Shown here one piece after another: positions 45,845 to 54,987 of a DNA stretch of 64,000 nucleotides (the first letter of the stretch is position 1; every line of letters begins with the position of its first letter). Source of the DNA: Pseudodesulfovibrio cashew (lineage in GTDB: Bacteria > Desulfobacterota > Desulfovibrionia > Desulfovibrionales > Desulfovibrionaceae); NCBI RefSeq assembly GCF_009762795.1, contig NZ_CP046400.1, forward strand, positions 907,501-971,500, in the 5' to 3' direction. The notes beneath the pieces are model-generated. The model had not been told where the DNA came from. It made no database searches and saw nothing but the letters and a program-made list of their open reading frames with translations. The position numbers were made by a program, and so were the translations under genes.

Positions 45845-46270
45845 TCATGGCAGTTGATCAAGGACCTCGGCGATCTTGTCGCGGAGCAGCCGGCTCTGGG
45901 AATCCAGGGCCAGGGCGCGATGCCAGACGGTAAGACACTGTTCCGGATCGGATCGACGCAAGTGGTGTTCACCCAAAGCGACGTAAACCGCAGCCATGTT
46001 CTTGGCCGCGTCTTTGCGCAGGCCTGCCGCGCACTGGAGGGAAGCCTCGGCCATGGATTGAAAACGGTGCTCCATCACGGCATCAGGGCACGGACGCATG
46101 GCGGCCATGGTGTGGGCCAGAAACAGCGACTTGTCCAACCGCTGCAACGCTTCCGATATTTCCTCGTATCGCCGCTCGGCCCGGGCCACGTTCTCCATTC
46201 CCGAAAAGGGCACGCAGTCCGAGGCTTCACCCCGCAGCATATCCAACGCCTCGCGTATCCGGCCAATCAT
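45845..46270 (-). CDS. Small TPR-like protein of unknown function
   Basis: 141 aa, all helical. The C-terminal half (KNMAAVYVALGEHHLRRSDP and CLTVWHRALALDSQSRLLRD) resembles one or two TPR units. No membrane segment or signal. It is last in the long minus-strand glycan operon, overlapping the upstream gene by 4 bp (46267-46270), and ends 11 bp from the convergent aminotransferase. It may act as an adaptor for the enzymes encoded just upstream; this is an inference from position only. Confidence 0.65.
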   Translation of the reverse strand: MIGRIREALDMLRGEASDCVPFSGMENVARAERRYEEISEALQRLDKSLFLAHTMAAMRPCPDAVMEHRFQSMAEASLQCAAGLRKDAAKNMAAVYVALGEHHLRRSDPEQCLTVWHRALALDSQSRLLRDKIAEVLDQLP

Positions 46271-47472
46271 GCGTCCTGCCTCCGCAATATTTCGTAGGCG
46301 ATAAAATCCAATCCCTCTTCGATTATGAAGGAACGTCGGCCCAGCTCCAGGGGATATCCCCTTTCCAAAATCGCGAGATCATACGCCTGGCCGGGAACTC
46401 CCGGCAGGACGCATAGGGTTTCGTCCGGCGCGTAAATTCGCGGAAAGGCCTGTCGCCCGTGGATTACCTTGCCGGTATCCAGGCTGACCCGGCCATTAGC
46501 CCCGCCGATCTTGACCGCCCAGGGAGCCCCTGGAGGGACAAACGCGGAAACCATGTCGTACCCCCCATCCTCCACCACGGAAAACAGGAAAAACAGCATG
46601 CCCGCGCAATCGTCCGGAAACGGCACCTCCTGCACCGGGTGCGGCCATCGGGAGGTCACTTCCGAGGCACTCTCCCAATGCACGGTCTCTGGAGAAAAGG
46701 GAATCACCTGCAGCAGCAGATCGTTCTTCGCCCCGATTGCAAAGGAAATCCGGCACCGGCTGCCGTCGATGGCATCGGCCCGAACGATCCCGCCCTCACG
46801 GAGCGGGGCGACCGGGTTGGCAAAGCCTCCCTTACCCTCGTCGACGACGCATCTGGCGTGTAACGCGTCCTGCTTTTTGAGAAAGAGAGACTCGCCTTCA
46901 ACCGGCTTGAGGCCAAAGGTCATTTCATCGAAGGCATAGTCGGTCTGGCCCGCAACCTCCTCGAACCACTCCCACTCCCACGGGCAGGATAGCGAAAGGC
47001 CGGGGGCGGCCTCGTCTCTGAGGACCAGCAGGCCCGCACCCTCGAAACGGAGATATTGGTTGAACTGGCAGGGATGGTCCGACGGTGCCCGAACGGAGAG
47101 CAGGCCGAAACCAGGATGGGCCGCATACAACTCCGCGGCCTGGCGGATCATGGCCGCATCGAGAAAAGGATTGCGGAAATTGCCCACCAGGACAGGCTCG
47201 TCTGGCAGGGCCATGTCCCTGACGGCCTTCAGAGAGGCTTCCATGCCCGGCACAACGCGGAGGCAGTCGGTATCCGGCCCGGCAGCCCGGACGTTCTCCC
47301 AACCACACTCCCCGGCCATGTCCAGCAAAACGGGGGAATCCGAAGCCGCCACGTACCGTAAACCGCTCCCCTCTTCCCTGATCCGAAGCAGGGCATCACG
47401 CAGCAGGCTTTGACCGTTTTCTCCTTCCCAGAAGGGAGAGTCGGCAACATATAGGGGCAACAAAATTATCAT
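46267..47472 (-). CDS. Degenerate cytidylyltransferase-like protein
   Basis: 401 aa, not matched to a named family with certainty. The first about 170 residues follow the layout of CMP-sugar cytidylyltransferases: a start strand MIILLPLYVADSPFWEGENG where IIPARGGSKGIPRK would be, YVAASDSPVLLDMAGECGWE against the VSTDDEEIAEVSRRYGAE block, and LVGNFRNPFLDAAMIRQAAE against the YPTHPFRTPAMLDKIAG block of its neighbour. The CTP-binding Arg/Lys and the metal Asp are missing, so it should be inactive. The remaining about 230 residues are a beta-rich domain I do not recognise. It overlaps the true cytidylyltransferase gene by 4 bp. Confidence 0.6.
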   Translation of the reverse strand: MIILLPLYVADSPFWEGENGQSLLRDALLRIREEGSGLRYVAASDSPVLLDMAGECGWENVRAAGPDTDCLRVVPGMEASLKAVRDMALPDEPVLVGNFRNPFLDAAMIRQAAELYAAHPGFGLLSVRAPSDHPCQFNQYLRFEGAGLLVLRDEAAPGLSLSCPWEWEWFEEVAGQTDYAFDEMTFGLKPVEGESLFLKKQDALHARCVVDEGKGGFANPVAPLREGGIVRADAIDGSRCRISFAIGAKNDLLLQVIPFSPETVHWESASEVTSRWPHPVQEVPFPDDCAGMLFFLFSVVEDGGYDMVSAFVPPGAPWAVKIGGANGRVSLDTGKVIHGRQAFPRIYAPDETLCVLPGVPGQAYDLAILERGYPLELGRRSFIIEEGLDFIAYEILRRQDA

Positions 47473-48164
47473 TGGCCGATCCCGAAATCGAAGAGGCCTC
47501 TCTGCACGATCTCCTCGGCAAGGAGAAAATCCTCTTCGTAGTCTATGTCGATCAGGCTTATCCTGTCCCTAATACCGTAGAGATACTGCCGTTTCGAAGG
47601 CTTGAACTGAAAGAAGGACGCCAGCCCGTAGGGACGGCTGCAACGGATGCCGGCGTCCCTGCGCCGGACGTCGCCCCGGGCAAGGGTGGGACGCAACCGA
47701 CCCTCGGCCGGATCGATCCTCAGCAGGGAATTGCCCCTGGCCTCTAGGTGTCTCACCGTGATTACGCTGTCGTACCCCTGCTCGTGGAGCCCGGCGATCT
47801 TGTCAAGCATGGCCGGAGTGCGGAACGGATGGGTGGGGTACAGGGCGACCACGCCGATATCGTCAGGCAGCCAACCGTACAGCTTCTCCACAGTGTAGTT
47901 GAATGCCTCGGCAACGTTGGAAACGCTCGTCGCCATTTCCCTGGGCCGCAGGAAAGGCACCTCCGCCCCGTAGCGCCTGGAGACCTCTGCGATCTCCTCG
48001 TCGTCAGTGGAAACGATAACCCGATGAATCTGCTTCGCGGCCAGGGCGGTCTCTATGGAGTAGGCCACAAGCGGCTTGCCGCAAAGCTCCCGAATATTTT
48101 TCCTGGGTATGCCCTTGGACCCACCCCGTGCCGGGATGATGGCGATGACTTCATTGCAGGCCAT
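47469..48164 (-). CDS. CMP-sugar cytidylyltransferase (NeuA/PseF-like)
   Basis: 231 aa. Activates an acidic sugar (nonulosonate or Kdo-like) with CTP. VIAIIPARGGSKGIPRKNIR binds CTP; HRVIVSTDDEEIAEVSRRYG, VVALYPTHPFRTPAML and the Asp pair IDIDYEEDFLLAEEI coordinate substrate and metal. The PYG-FFQF segment (CSRPYGLASFFQF) is less typical than in NeuA, so the sugar may not be sialic acid; legionaminic or pseudaminic acid are options. ATG 48164 has GGGAGG 5 bases upstream and overlaps the preceding stop by one base. No nonulosonate synthase (NeuB) is in the window. Confidence 0.87.
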   Translation of the reverse strand: MACNEVIAIIPARGGSKGIPRKNIRELCGKPLVAYSIETALAAKQIHRVIVSTDDEEIAEVSRRYGAEVPFLRPREMATSVSNVAEAFNYTVEKLYGWLPDDIGVVALYPTHPFRTPAMLDKIAGLHEQGYDSVITVRHLEARGNSLLRIDPAEGRLRPTLARGDVRRRDAGIRCSRPYGLASFFQFKPSKRQYLYGIRDRISLIDIDYEEDFLLAEEIVQRGLFDFGIGQ

Positions 48165-49918
48165 TACGCCTCCCCGTCCCGCTGGCCATCGGGAAAAACC
48201 ACCGTTCTGGTCCGGGACAAAGCCCCGTCCGAGAAGGCTCCCGCCAGGTTCTCGCTGCTCCACGCCTGAAAAAGCTCCTGCCGACGGAAATACCGGGCCG
48301 ACGCCATGTACATGGTGACAAAAGAGGCGTGCTCCCGCAGGCTCTCCAGCGGCGGAACCGCCCCGAGGGTGACCTGATCGGAAAGGACTGTCTCGCCATC
48401 ACCGGCAAAGGCCAGCGAACGATCAAGGAGGCAATCGCTCCCGTCCCGGCGGGTGATGAACAGTTGGATGACATACTTCCGAAACAGCTCGTTGCAGAGC
48501 CGGATACGCCCGATAGACAAAACGAAAAGGCGGAAAAGCAAGCCTCGGTAGGGGGTCATCAGCCGCTTGGAGTGGAAACGGTAAAACGGCGCGGAGAGCG
48601 AAACGGTCCGATCGGAGACAGGCCGCTCCCCTCCCGGGTTCAGGCCGGGAATCCGCATGGCCGGGGTCGTGGTCCAGCGCAGGGTGGACAGTTCCTTGCC
48701 GGAAGCCGTGCTCCCCTCGTAGCCGCAACTGGAGAAGAGCAGCTTGCCGTCCTCCTTTGCGTAGCACTTGACGACTCCGCCCTTGGAGCCGCCGAAAATC
48801 CAATAGGCCCGGTTGTCCGAGCGGACATACAGCCCCGCCTCGGGCCAGAATCGTTCAAAGGTCCGTCGCCACGGGAGCTCTGCGGCATCCCTATCGCCGC
48901 CCGCGACGGCGTACCGATGCGCATAGACGTAGCTCGTGGCCATGGGAACCTGGTTGCGCACGTCGGCATCCGCCAGGCCGCAGGAACTTCCATCCGCCAG
49001 CCCCGCGACCCCATGGGAGACCAGGGCCTCCGCCACCGGGCTCGCTGCGGCAAATGTCTCGAACCCGCCGGGAAAGAAGTGGGGGCAGTTGCGGCTGCCG
49101 TACTCCCCGCCCACGCTGTTGTCCGGATGGATGAAATAGGCGGAGACAGCCAGCGCCTTTTGCGCCTCCTCGCCCGGAACCGCGCCCAGGCCCGAGGCAT
49201 CCTGGTAGAGGGCAAGGTAGTGCAGGGCGAGGGTCTGGTAGCCGGGGTCGAAGCCTTCGTACTCCAACAGCCACCCTTCCGGAGACTGACGACGGGAAAT
49301 TTCGTTTGCCAGCTCCGTGGCCCTGGCCCGGTAGCGCGCCTTGCCGGTCAGCCCGGCCATGCCCATGAGCCCGGCCGCCGCAGCCAAACGGTGGTTGCTG
49401 ATGAATCCGTGGGTTTCGTCACGGGTCAGGAGACAGCGGCAACACCGCTCCATGGCGGCCAGCCAATCCCGGCCCAGGTCCTTTGGCACCTCTTCCCGAA
49501 GCAGCTTGTAGGTTTCCAGCAGGTCCACCAGCGTAAACGCCGCCGCCATCCAGCTGCTTTCGTAGGGATACATGTGATTGAACGCGCCAGAGCGGTCCTG
49601 CCCCGCGATCCAGAACCGGACGCCGCGCTCCACCCATTGCAGCAGGGCGGGCCTGGCGTGATACTCGTTGCCGGGGAAATCTACGGCATAGAGGTAGGCG
49701 GGAACCAGCAGCCCCCGCTGCAGGTCCATGTTCGAAAAATCCTTGGTGGCCCAGGCCCAGTACTCCCGGTCCGCGCTGCCGGAGCTGGCCGATACCGGAC
49801 AACGGTCCAGGCCGGACAGGAACACGGGCGCGTAGCGCAACAGCTCCCGTTCGTAAAACCGTCGCCGCTCCCGCACGGACATCGCCCTGCCAGCCTTCTC
49901 CCGCATTGCCTCACTCAT
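48164..49918 (-). CDS. Large protein of unknown function, alpha/alpha-toroid-like
   Basis: 584 aa, not recognised. Residues about 40-330 look like an alpha/alpha barrel of the kind found in polysaccharide lyases and glycosidases: GAFNHMYPYESSWMAAAFTL, HGFISNHRLAAAAGLMGMAG, PDNSVGGEYGSRNCPHFFPG and SEGWLLEYEGFDPGYQTLAL-type helices with Trp, His and Tyr in loops. The C-terminal half is beta-rich (DRTVSLSAPFYRFHSKRLM), as in heparinase-type enzymes. No signal peptide is seen, so it acts in the cytosol if it is an enzyme. The start is ATG 49918 or the preceding GTG 49921; it overlaps the asparagine-synthase stop. Polysaccharide-modifying activity is only a guess. Confidence 0.7.
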   Translation of the reverse strand: MSEAMREKAGRAMSVRERRRFYERELLRYAPVFLSGLDRCPVSASSGSADREYWAWATKDFSNMDLQRGLLVPAYLYAVDFPGNEYHARPALLQWVERGVRFWIAGQDRSGAFNHMYPYESSWMAAAFTLVDLLETYKLLREEVPKDLGRDWLAAMERCCRCLLTRDETHGFISNHRLAAAAGLMGMAGLTGKARYRARATELANEISRRQSPEGWLLEYEGFDPGYQTLALHYLALYQDASGLGAVPGEEAQKALAVSAYFIHPDNSVGGEYGSRNCPHFFPGGFETFAAASPVAEALVSHGVAGLADGSSCGLADADVRNQVPMATSYVYAHRYAVAGGDRDAAELPWRRTFERFWPEAGLYVRSDNRAYWIFGGSKGGVVKCYAKEDGKLLFSSCGYEGSTASGKELSTLRWTTTPAMRIPGLNPGGERPVSDRTVSLSAPFYRFHSKRLMTPYRGLLFRLFVLSIGRIRLCNELFRKYVIQLFITRRDGSDCLLDRSLAFAGDGETVLSDQVTLGAVPPLESLREHASFVTMYMASARYFRRQELFQAWSSENLAGAFSDGALSRTRTVVFPDGQRDGEA

Positions 49919-51804
49919 CACGCCGCACCGTTTGCCACAAAGTTGTCGTACCAGACCTGGAACCCGGCCAAGGCCCAGATCTTCCTGCCGTGATCGCGCC
50001 GGAACTCACGGTGCTCCTTCAGCAGACGCCGGATGGTCCCGCCATGAAAAACGCCCTGAGCCTCTATCTTGTCCGGCTCGAAAAGTGCTTCCACGACATC
50101 GGCCAGCTCACCTCTGATCCACGCCGAAGTGGGCGGGCCGAACCCCTTTTTCGGCTTGTTGAGGATGCTCTCCGGCAGTCGTCCCTCCATCGCCTTTTTC
50201 AGCAGATGCTTGAGCTTGCCGCGCGGCATTTTCCGTCCTGCCGGGATGGCGTTGACCCACTTGACCAGGTCCGTGTTCAGCAGCGGGACCCGGCCCTCCA
50301 ACGAGGCCATCATGGTTACCCTGTCGGCCTGGAACAGTCCATTCCCCTCAAGGAAAAATCGTGCATCCAGGGCCAGGACGTTGTCCAGCGTCTCGCCCGA
50401 AGGCATGGCCCGGATCGCGTCCTCCATCAGGACATCCACCGCCGCCATTTCCCCGTATGGCTCCTCCCGGAACAGCCCGGCCAGTTCGTCCCGGCTGAAA
50501 TATTCCATCCAGACCGCATGCTGTTCAAGTGGGGTCAGGTCCATGCCCCGCACGAACCGCTTGGCCTTGAATTCGAAGCTCATGTACTTTTCCGACACGG
50601 GAAGCCGGTTGACTGCGGCGGGCAGGAGCCCATTGCCAATGAATCCAGGCAGCATCCGGTAGTAGCGGGCAAGATGGTGCGCCTTGTAAGTCGGGTATCC
50701 CGCAAAGATTTCGTCGCCACCCCACCCGGTCAGGACGGCCTTGATCTCGCGCGCAGCAGCCTTGGAGATCACGTACAGGGGCAGGACCGTGGAGTCGGCA
50801 AAAGGCTCGTCCAGCGCCTTGCCCACGGCCTCGAAGGCGTCCATGAGCAACGCCCCGGACATGGGTATCTCCCGGTGCTCCAGACCGAGATGACGGGCCA
50901 CCAGGGCCGCGTCCGCTGACTCGTCGTGGGTGCCTTCGCTGAACTTGAGCGCATAGGAGCGGATGCCGCCGGAAGAGAGCCTTGCCGCATGGGCCGCCAC
51001 TGCGGACGAGTCCAGCCCTCCGCTCAGGAAAAGCCCGATGGGGACGTCGCTGAGCAATTCCCGGTTAACGGCCTGTTCGAGCTTCTCTTCCAGCGTATGG
51101 ACGAGTTCTCCTTCCGAGAGGGCCGGTCCGCCGCCGTACTCGGGTTGGAAATACCGCTTGAGCGACACGGTCTTCTCTTCGACCCACGCGAAATGTCCGG
51201 CCGGAATCTTGGCCATGCCTTGAAAAGCGCAATCCGGGCTGGGGACATAGCCCAATCGAAAATACCGGCCTATGGCCACCCAGCCCGGGCGAACAGGCCC
51301 GGCCAGACCCAGCAGCGCCTTGGGCTGGGAAGCAAAACAGAAGGCGTCTTCCGTCTCCGCATAGTAGAACGGCTTGATTCCGAAGCTGTCCCTGGCAAGA
51401 AACAGGCGGCGTTTCAGCGAGTCCCACACGGCAAAGGCGAACATGCCATTGAACAGCCCGAGACAGGCCTCGCCATGATGCAGAAAGGCGTTGAGCACGG
51501 TCTCCGTGTCGCAGCCGGTCCGAAAGACGTAGCCGGCGCGCTCCAACTCCGGGCGAAGCTCCAGATGGTTGTAGATCTCTCCGTTGTAGACAATGCAGTA
51601 TCTGCCGTCTGCGGAGTAAATCGGCTGATTGCCTTTGGCCGGATCAAGAATGGCGAGCCGGTCCATGCCCATGCCGAAGCCCGGCTCGCGATGATAGCCC
51701 GCATGATCCGGGCCACGCGAGAGCAGAGCGGAGCTCATGCGCTCGAGCACGCCCGCACCGACCTCACCCCCTCTTCGGGGAAACACGCCGAAAATGCCGC
51801 ACAT
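49918..51804 (-). CDS. asnB: Asparagine synthase-like amidotransferase
   Basis: 628 aa. MCGIFGVFPRRGGE begins a class II glutamine amidotransferase with the nucleophilic Cys2, and RDSFGIKPFYYAETEDAFCF ends it. The synthetase domain has the PP-loop FLSGGLDSSAVAAHAA (about residue 260), LTGWGGDEIFAGYPTYK and a C-terminal KKAMEGRLPESILNKPKKGF. In sugar loci such proteins (WbpS-like) amidate carboxylates of uronic acids rather than aspartate, and the context favours this. GGAG lies before the ATG; the gene follows the methyltransferase by one base. Confidence 0.88.
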   Translation of the reverse strand: MCGIFGVFPRRGGEVGAGVLERMSSALLSRGPDHAGYHREPGFGMGMDRLAILDPAKGNQPIYSADGRYCIVYNGEIYNHLELRPELERAGYVFRTGCDTETVLNAFLHHGEACLGLFNGMFAFAVWDSLKRRLFLARDSFGIKPFYYAETEDAFCFASQPKALLGLAGPVRPGWVAIGRYFRLGYVPSPDCAFQGMAKIPAGHFAWVEEKTVSLKRYFQPEYGGGPALSEGELVHTLEEKLEQAVNRELLSDVPIGLFLSGGLDSSAVAAHAARLSSGGIRSYALKFSEGTHDESADAALVARHLGLEHREIPMSGALLMDAFEAVGKALDEPFADSTVLPLYVISKAAAREIKAVLTGWGGDEIFAGYPTYKAHHLARYYRMLPGFIGNGLLPAAVNRLPVSEKYMSFEFKAKRFVRGMDLTPLEQHAVWMEYFSRDELAGLFREEPYGEMAAVDVLMEDAIRAMPSGETLDNVLALDARFFLEGNGLFQADRVTMMASLEGRVPLLNTDLVKWVNAIPAGRKMPRGKLKHLLKKAMEGRLPESILNKPKKGFGPPTSAWIRGELADVVEALFEPDKIEAQGVFHGGTIRRLLKEHREFRRDHGRKIWALAGFQVWYDNFVANGAA

Positions 51805-51805
51805 C

Positions 51806-52552
51806 TCACTGCTCCGGTCTGGTCAGGACCACAAGCATGTATGCCCACTTGCGCCGGGGCATGACCGTTTCCAACAATTTCTCCACTCCGGCGCACACCC
51901 CGTATAGAGGGTATGCAAGCCAGCGCAACGCGAGCCCGGGCCAACCCAGGACAAAACCGGCGGCCCGGACGAGCAAACTGCACTCAACGAATTGCAGTTC
52001 GACCTGCCCGTGTTCGCTGCACAGGGCCTTCAAGGTGGCGGGAGTGGAGTTGCGGAGCCCGCGTTCAACGGGATACGCATACTGGAAAAGGAGGTTCAAA
52101 GGCGTCCTGCCGTTAGACTCCAGGAACACCACCTTACCGCCCGGGCGGACCACCCTGAGCGCCTCCCTGACCACACCGAGCCGGTTGTGGTCCACATGGT
52201 GCAGCAGATCCCGGCAGACTGCGACGTCAAAGGAACCGTCCCTCAACGGCAGGGCCAACGCGTCGCCGCAGAAATACTCCGCTTCGGTGTTCGCCGCCGC
52301 AAAAGCCACCTTTTCGGCCGAAAAATCCACGCCCGCCAGAAAAGCCGGAGGAAAGACCTCCCTGTAATAGTCGAGGTTGCTCCCTTCGCCGCAGCCGATC
52401 TCCACCAATCTTTCGCATTGGCCGACGGACTGAAGCAAGGCCTGTGCGAGCCGCTGTTCGCGGACACGAATGAACGGGTTGGCTTTCCTGTTATGGAAGC
52501 GCGCCGCATCGCTATCGGCGTGGAATGCCTTCTGCTCCTGACTGAATGTCAT
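51806..52552 (-). CDS. Class I SAM-dependent methyltransferase
   Basis: 248 aa. LVEIGCGEGSNLDYYREV (SAM motif I), GVDFSAEKVAFAA, FDVAVCRDLLHHVDHNRLGV and RVVRPGGKVVFLESNG (motifs II-III) mark a UbiE/Methyltransf_11-type domain. The C-terminal about 70 residues contain a hydrophobic stretch (VRAAGFVLGWPGLALRWLAY, then PLYGVCAG) that could touch the membrane, so a lipid-linked substrate is possible. Start ATG 52552; an earlier TTG is in frame. It lies 24 bp after the polyprenyl-type GT gene. Confidence 0.85.
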   Translation of the reverse strand: MTFSQEQKAFHADSDAARFHNRKANPFIRVREQRLAQALLQSVGQCERLVEIGCGEGSNLDYYREVFPPAFLAGVDFSAEKVAFAAANTEAEYFCGDALALPLRDGSFDVAVCRDLLHHVDHNRLGVVREALRVVRPGGKVVFLESNGRTPLNLLFQYAYPVERGLRNSTPATLKALCSEHGQVELQFVECSLLVRAAGFVLGWPGLALRWLAYPLYGVCAGVEKLLETVMPRRKWAYMLVVLTRPEQ

Positions 52553-52576
52553 ACCCGTCAATTCCGCCTGTAAGTC

Positions 52577-53536
52577 CTATTTCCACCCGGAACGCCGCAG
52601 CAGCCGGGTACGCCAATCCTTGTCCTGACTCAGGGATGAGACCGATTCGAGAACCAGCCCGGCCAGCGGGCACTGGACTCCGACAAAGGCCAGCAGGCCG
52701 CCCAGCAGACCGCTCGTATACGCAAAGAACCGCAGCAACCCGCCAGGCTCGTCCGCAAGGGAAAAGGTCAGGACCGGAATGGTCAGAAACAACCCTGCGA
52801 TGACAACCAGGACAAAGCCGATCTCGGCCATGACGTGAAAAGGTCTGAGCTGCGTGGTGTTCAGTACGGTGAAGGCGATCAGGTCGAAAAGCCCCCTGTA
52901 GCGCAACAGGAAATACTTGGATTTCCCGTAAGGCCTGGGGTGGTGGCTTATCTCCACTTCGCTGAACCGGTAGCCATGGAGCATGGCGATGGCGGGCATG
53001 AGCCTGTGCATGTCGCCGCGCAGGTTGAACCGCTGGGCCACCTCCCGCGTGAAGGCCTTGAACCCGCAGTTGATGTCCTTGAAGACATGCCGCAAAAGAA
53101 GGGAGACCAGCAGATTGTACAGGGCCGAGACCGCCCCCTTGAGCACCCCGTCCTTTCGGTGGGCGCGGCATCCTCCGACAATGTCATACCCCTCCCCGAG
53201 CCGCGCCAGCAGCAGGGGAATTTCCTCGGGCTCCTCCTGGAGATCGGCATCCATTGTCACGAAGATTTCGCCCCGGGCGGCGTCCATGCCCTGCATGAGC
53301 GCCATGGATTTGCCATGATTCTTGTTGTGCGACAGGACGACGACGTTGTCATGCTCGGCCTCAAGCCCCCGGATGACGCTCAGGGTCCCGTCCGTACTGC
53401 AATCATCGACAAAAATCAGTTCGTAGGAAGTCTCCTCTTCCTTGAAGGTCGCATCAACCCTCCGGTGCAGTTCGACGAGGCTTTGCTCCTCATTGTAGGC
53501 CGGGATGATGACGCTGACTTTTGGTGATTCTGTCAT
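52577..53536 (-). CDS. Polyprenyl-phosphate type family 2 glycosyltransferase
   Basis: 319 aa, GtrB/DPM1-like. KVSVIIPAYNEEQSLVELHR, ELIFVDDCSTDGT, VVVLSHNKNHGKSMALMQGM, TMDADLQEEPEEI (metal DxD) and DINCGFKAFTREVAQRF are typical. Two C-terminal membrane helices (about 230-255 and 265-295) anchor it. It would transfer a sugar from a nucleotide to undecaprenyl phosphate, giving a donor for glycan side chains outside the cytosol. ATG 53536 has GGGGG upstream and overlaps the preceding stop (ATGA). Confidence 0.9.
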   Translation of the reverse strand: MTESPKVSVIIPAYNEEQSLVELHRRVDATFKEEETSYELIFVDDCSTDGTLSVIRGLEAEHDNVVVLSHNKNHGKSMALMQGMDAARGEIFVTMDADLQEEPEEIPLLLARLGEGYDIVGGCRAHRKDGVLKGAVSALYNLLVSLLLRHVFKDINCGFKAFTREVAQRFNLRGDMHRLMPAIAMLHGYRFSEVEISHHPRPYGKSKYFLLRYRGLFDLIAFTVLNTTQLRPFHVMAEIGFVLVVIAGLFLTIPVLTFSLADEPGGLLRFFAYTSGLLGGLLAFVGVQCPLAGLVLESVSSLSQDKDWRTRLLRRSGWK

Positions 53537-54987
53537 TTTTCCCCCTTGATCGCGAATTGCAGGATATTGGAACCGGCAATGGCGAGCATGACCAGTTCGT
53601 CCAGGCTCTCGATGCTGCGCAACCGCTTCCAGATGTATGACGGACGGAGGTAGAAGCTCCTGTAGCACTTGAGCACCCAGCGCGACAGGGTTTCGCCCGG
53701 CACGCCGCACACGCTTTCGGAATAGAAACCGGAGACGTGCAGGTTTTCCATGTTGGAGTCGGATCCGTCCCGTATTTCCGGGTGCTCAGCGGCGACCCGG
53801 TTGAACAGCTCTGTCCCGGCGTACGGCGTAAGGATGCCGAAGCTCGCAGTGGAGGGATCGATCTCCTTGACCATCTTGATGGTCGTCTCGATGCTCTCCC
53901 GACTCTCGCCCGGCCCCCCCACGACCAGATGGGCGTGAGTGTCCAATCCGACCTTGTGACAAAGACGGAAGGCCTCCCGGGTCTGGGCCACGGTGATGCC
54001 CTTCTTGTAGGCGCGCATGATGTCGTCGCTGCCGGTCTCCACGCCGAACTTGACCATGTGGCACCCGGCCCGTTTCATGGCCTGGAGCAATTCCTCGTCG
54101 ACCATGTCCGTACGCCCGTTGGCAATCCAGGAAAGGTCAAGCCCTTCCTCCACCATCCGGGCGCAAATCTCCAGGTTCCGCTTCTTGTACGCCGTAAAAG
54201 TCTCGTCCCTGAACAGGACCTCTTTGAAACCGAGCGCCTTGATGGCGTGCAGCTCGGCCAGGACGTTGTCCGTGGACCGGTTCCTGATGCGCTTGCCGTA
54301 AAACTCGGGAGCGGTGCAGAAGATGCATTTTCCGGGGCATCCCCTGGAAGTCTGAATGGTGGTGTACGGCATGCGCTTGACCACGGGATTGAAGTAGTCG
54401 ATTCCGGCGGGCAGCAGGCTCCTGTCGGGGATGGGCAACTCATCCATGTCCATGAAGGGCCTTTGGAAATTGACGCGGATTTCACCGGACTCATCCCGAA
54501 ACGCCACGCCCAAAATCCCGGAGCAGTCCAAGCCGTCCCCTATGGTGCGCAGCAGCTCAAGCATGGTCTCCTCCGGCTCCCGCATGACCAGATAGTCCAC
54601 AGAGGGCTCGGAGAGACAGTAGTTGGGCATGAACGTGGGGTGCGACCCGAAGAGGATGGTCTTCAAGGACGGCCTGAGCCGCTTGAACTCGGCCAGCAAG
54701 GCCGCATCCTTCTTGAATGACTGCGTGGAGGACATGATCGCCACGGCTCCGAAACCGGCCAGACCGCTCTCGAGCACGGCGGCGTATCGCTCCGGCTCCA
54801 CCTGCGCGTCCAGAAACTCGCAGGCCATGCCGTGGTTCATCGCGTGGGTGATGACGTACAACTCGTTGATGGGCGGGATCTGCATCCCGCCGATACGCCG
54901 TCCGTTGCACCAGCATCCGTAGATAAAATCGCGGACAGCGTTCCTGGAACCGCCTCCCAGCGGAGGTTTGAGGAATAGGGTCTTCAT
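53533..54987 (-). CDS. B12-binding-type radical SAM enzyme
   Basis: 484 aa. The N-terminal part (about 1-150) has the Rossmann layout of B12-binding radical SAM proteins (FLKPPLGGGSRNAVRDFIYG, FGAVAIMSSTQSFKKDAALL, LFGSHPTFMPNYCLSEPSVD). The radical SAM core follows with TIQTSRGCPGKCIFCTAPEF (CxxxCxxC, about 214-221), FRDETFTAYKKRNLEICARM and KFGVETGSDDIMRAYKKGIT. These enzymes often methylate unactivated carbon or phosphinate; others cut sulfur or rearrange. The B12 His (DxHxxG) motif is not clear, so cobalamin binding is not proven. It overlaps both neighbours by 4 bp. Confidence 0.88.
   Translation of the reverse strand: MKTLFLKPPLGGGSRNAVRDFIYGCWCNGRRIGGMQIPPINELYVITHAMNHGMACEFLDAQVEPERYAAVLESGLAGFGAVAIMSSTQSFKKDAALLAEFKRLRPSLKTILFGSHPTFMPNYCLSEPSVDYLVMREPEETMLELLRTIGDGLDCSGILGVAFRDESGEIRVNFQRPFMDMDELPIPDRSLLPAGIDYFNPVVKRMPYTTIQTSRGCPGKCIFCTAPEFYGKRIRNRSTDNVLAELHAIKALGFKEVLFRDETFTAYKKRNLEICARMVEEGLDLSWIANGRTDMVDEELLQAMKRAGCHMVKFGVETGSDDIMRAYKKGITVAQTREAFRLCHKVGLDTHAHLVVGGPGESRESIETTIKMVKEIDPSTASFGILTPYAGTELFNRVAAEHPEIRDGSDSNMENLHVSGFYSESVCGVPGETLSRWVLKCYRSFYLRPSYIWKRLRSIESLDELVMLAIAGSNILQFAIKGEK

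Noticed and set aside
47469..48164. Kdo cytidylyltransferase (KdsB)
   Set aside because: The start IIPARGGSKGIPRKNI is of NeuA/PseF type; KdsB has IPARYGSTRLPGKPL.
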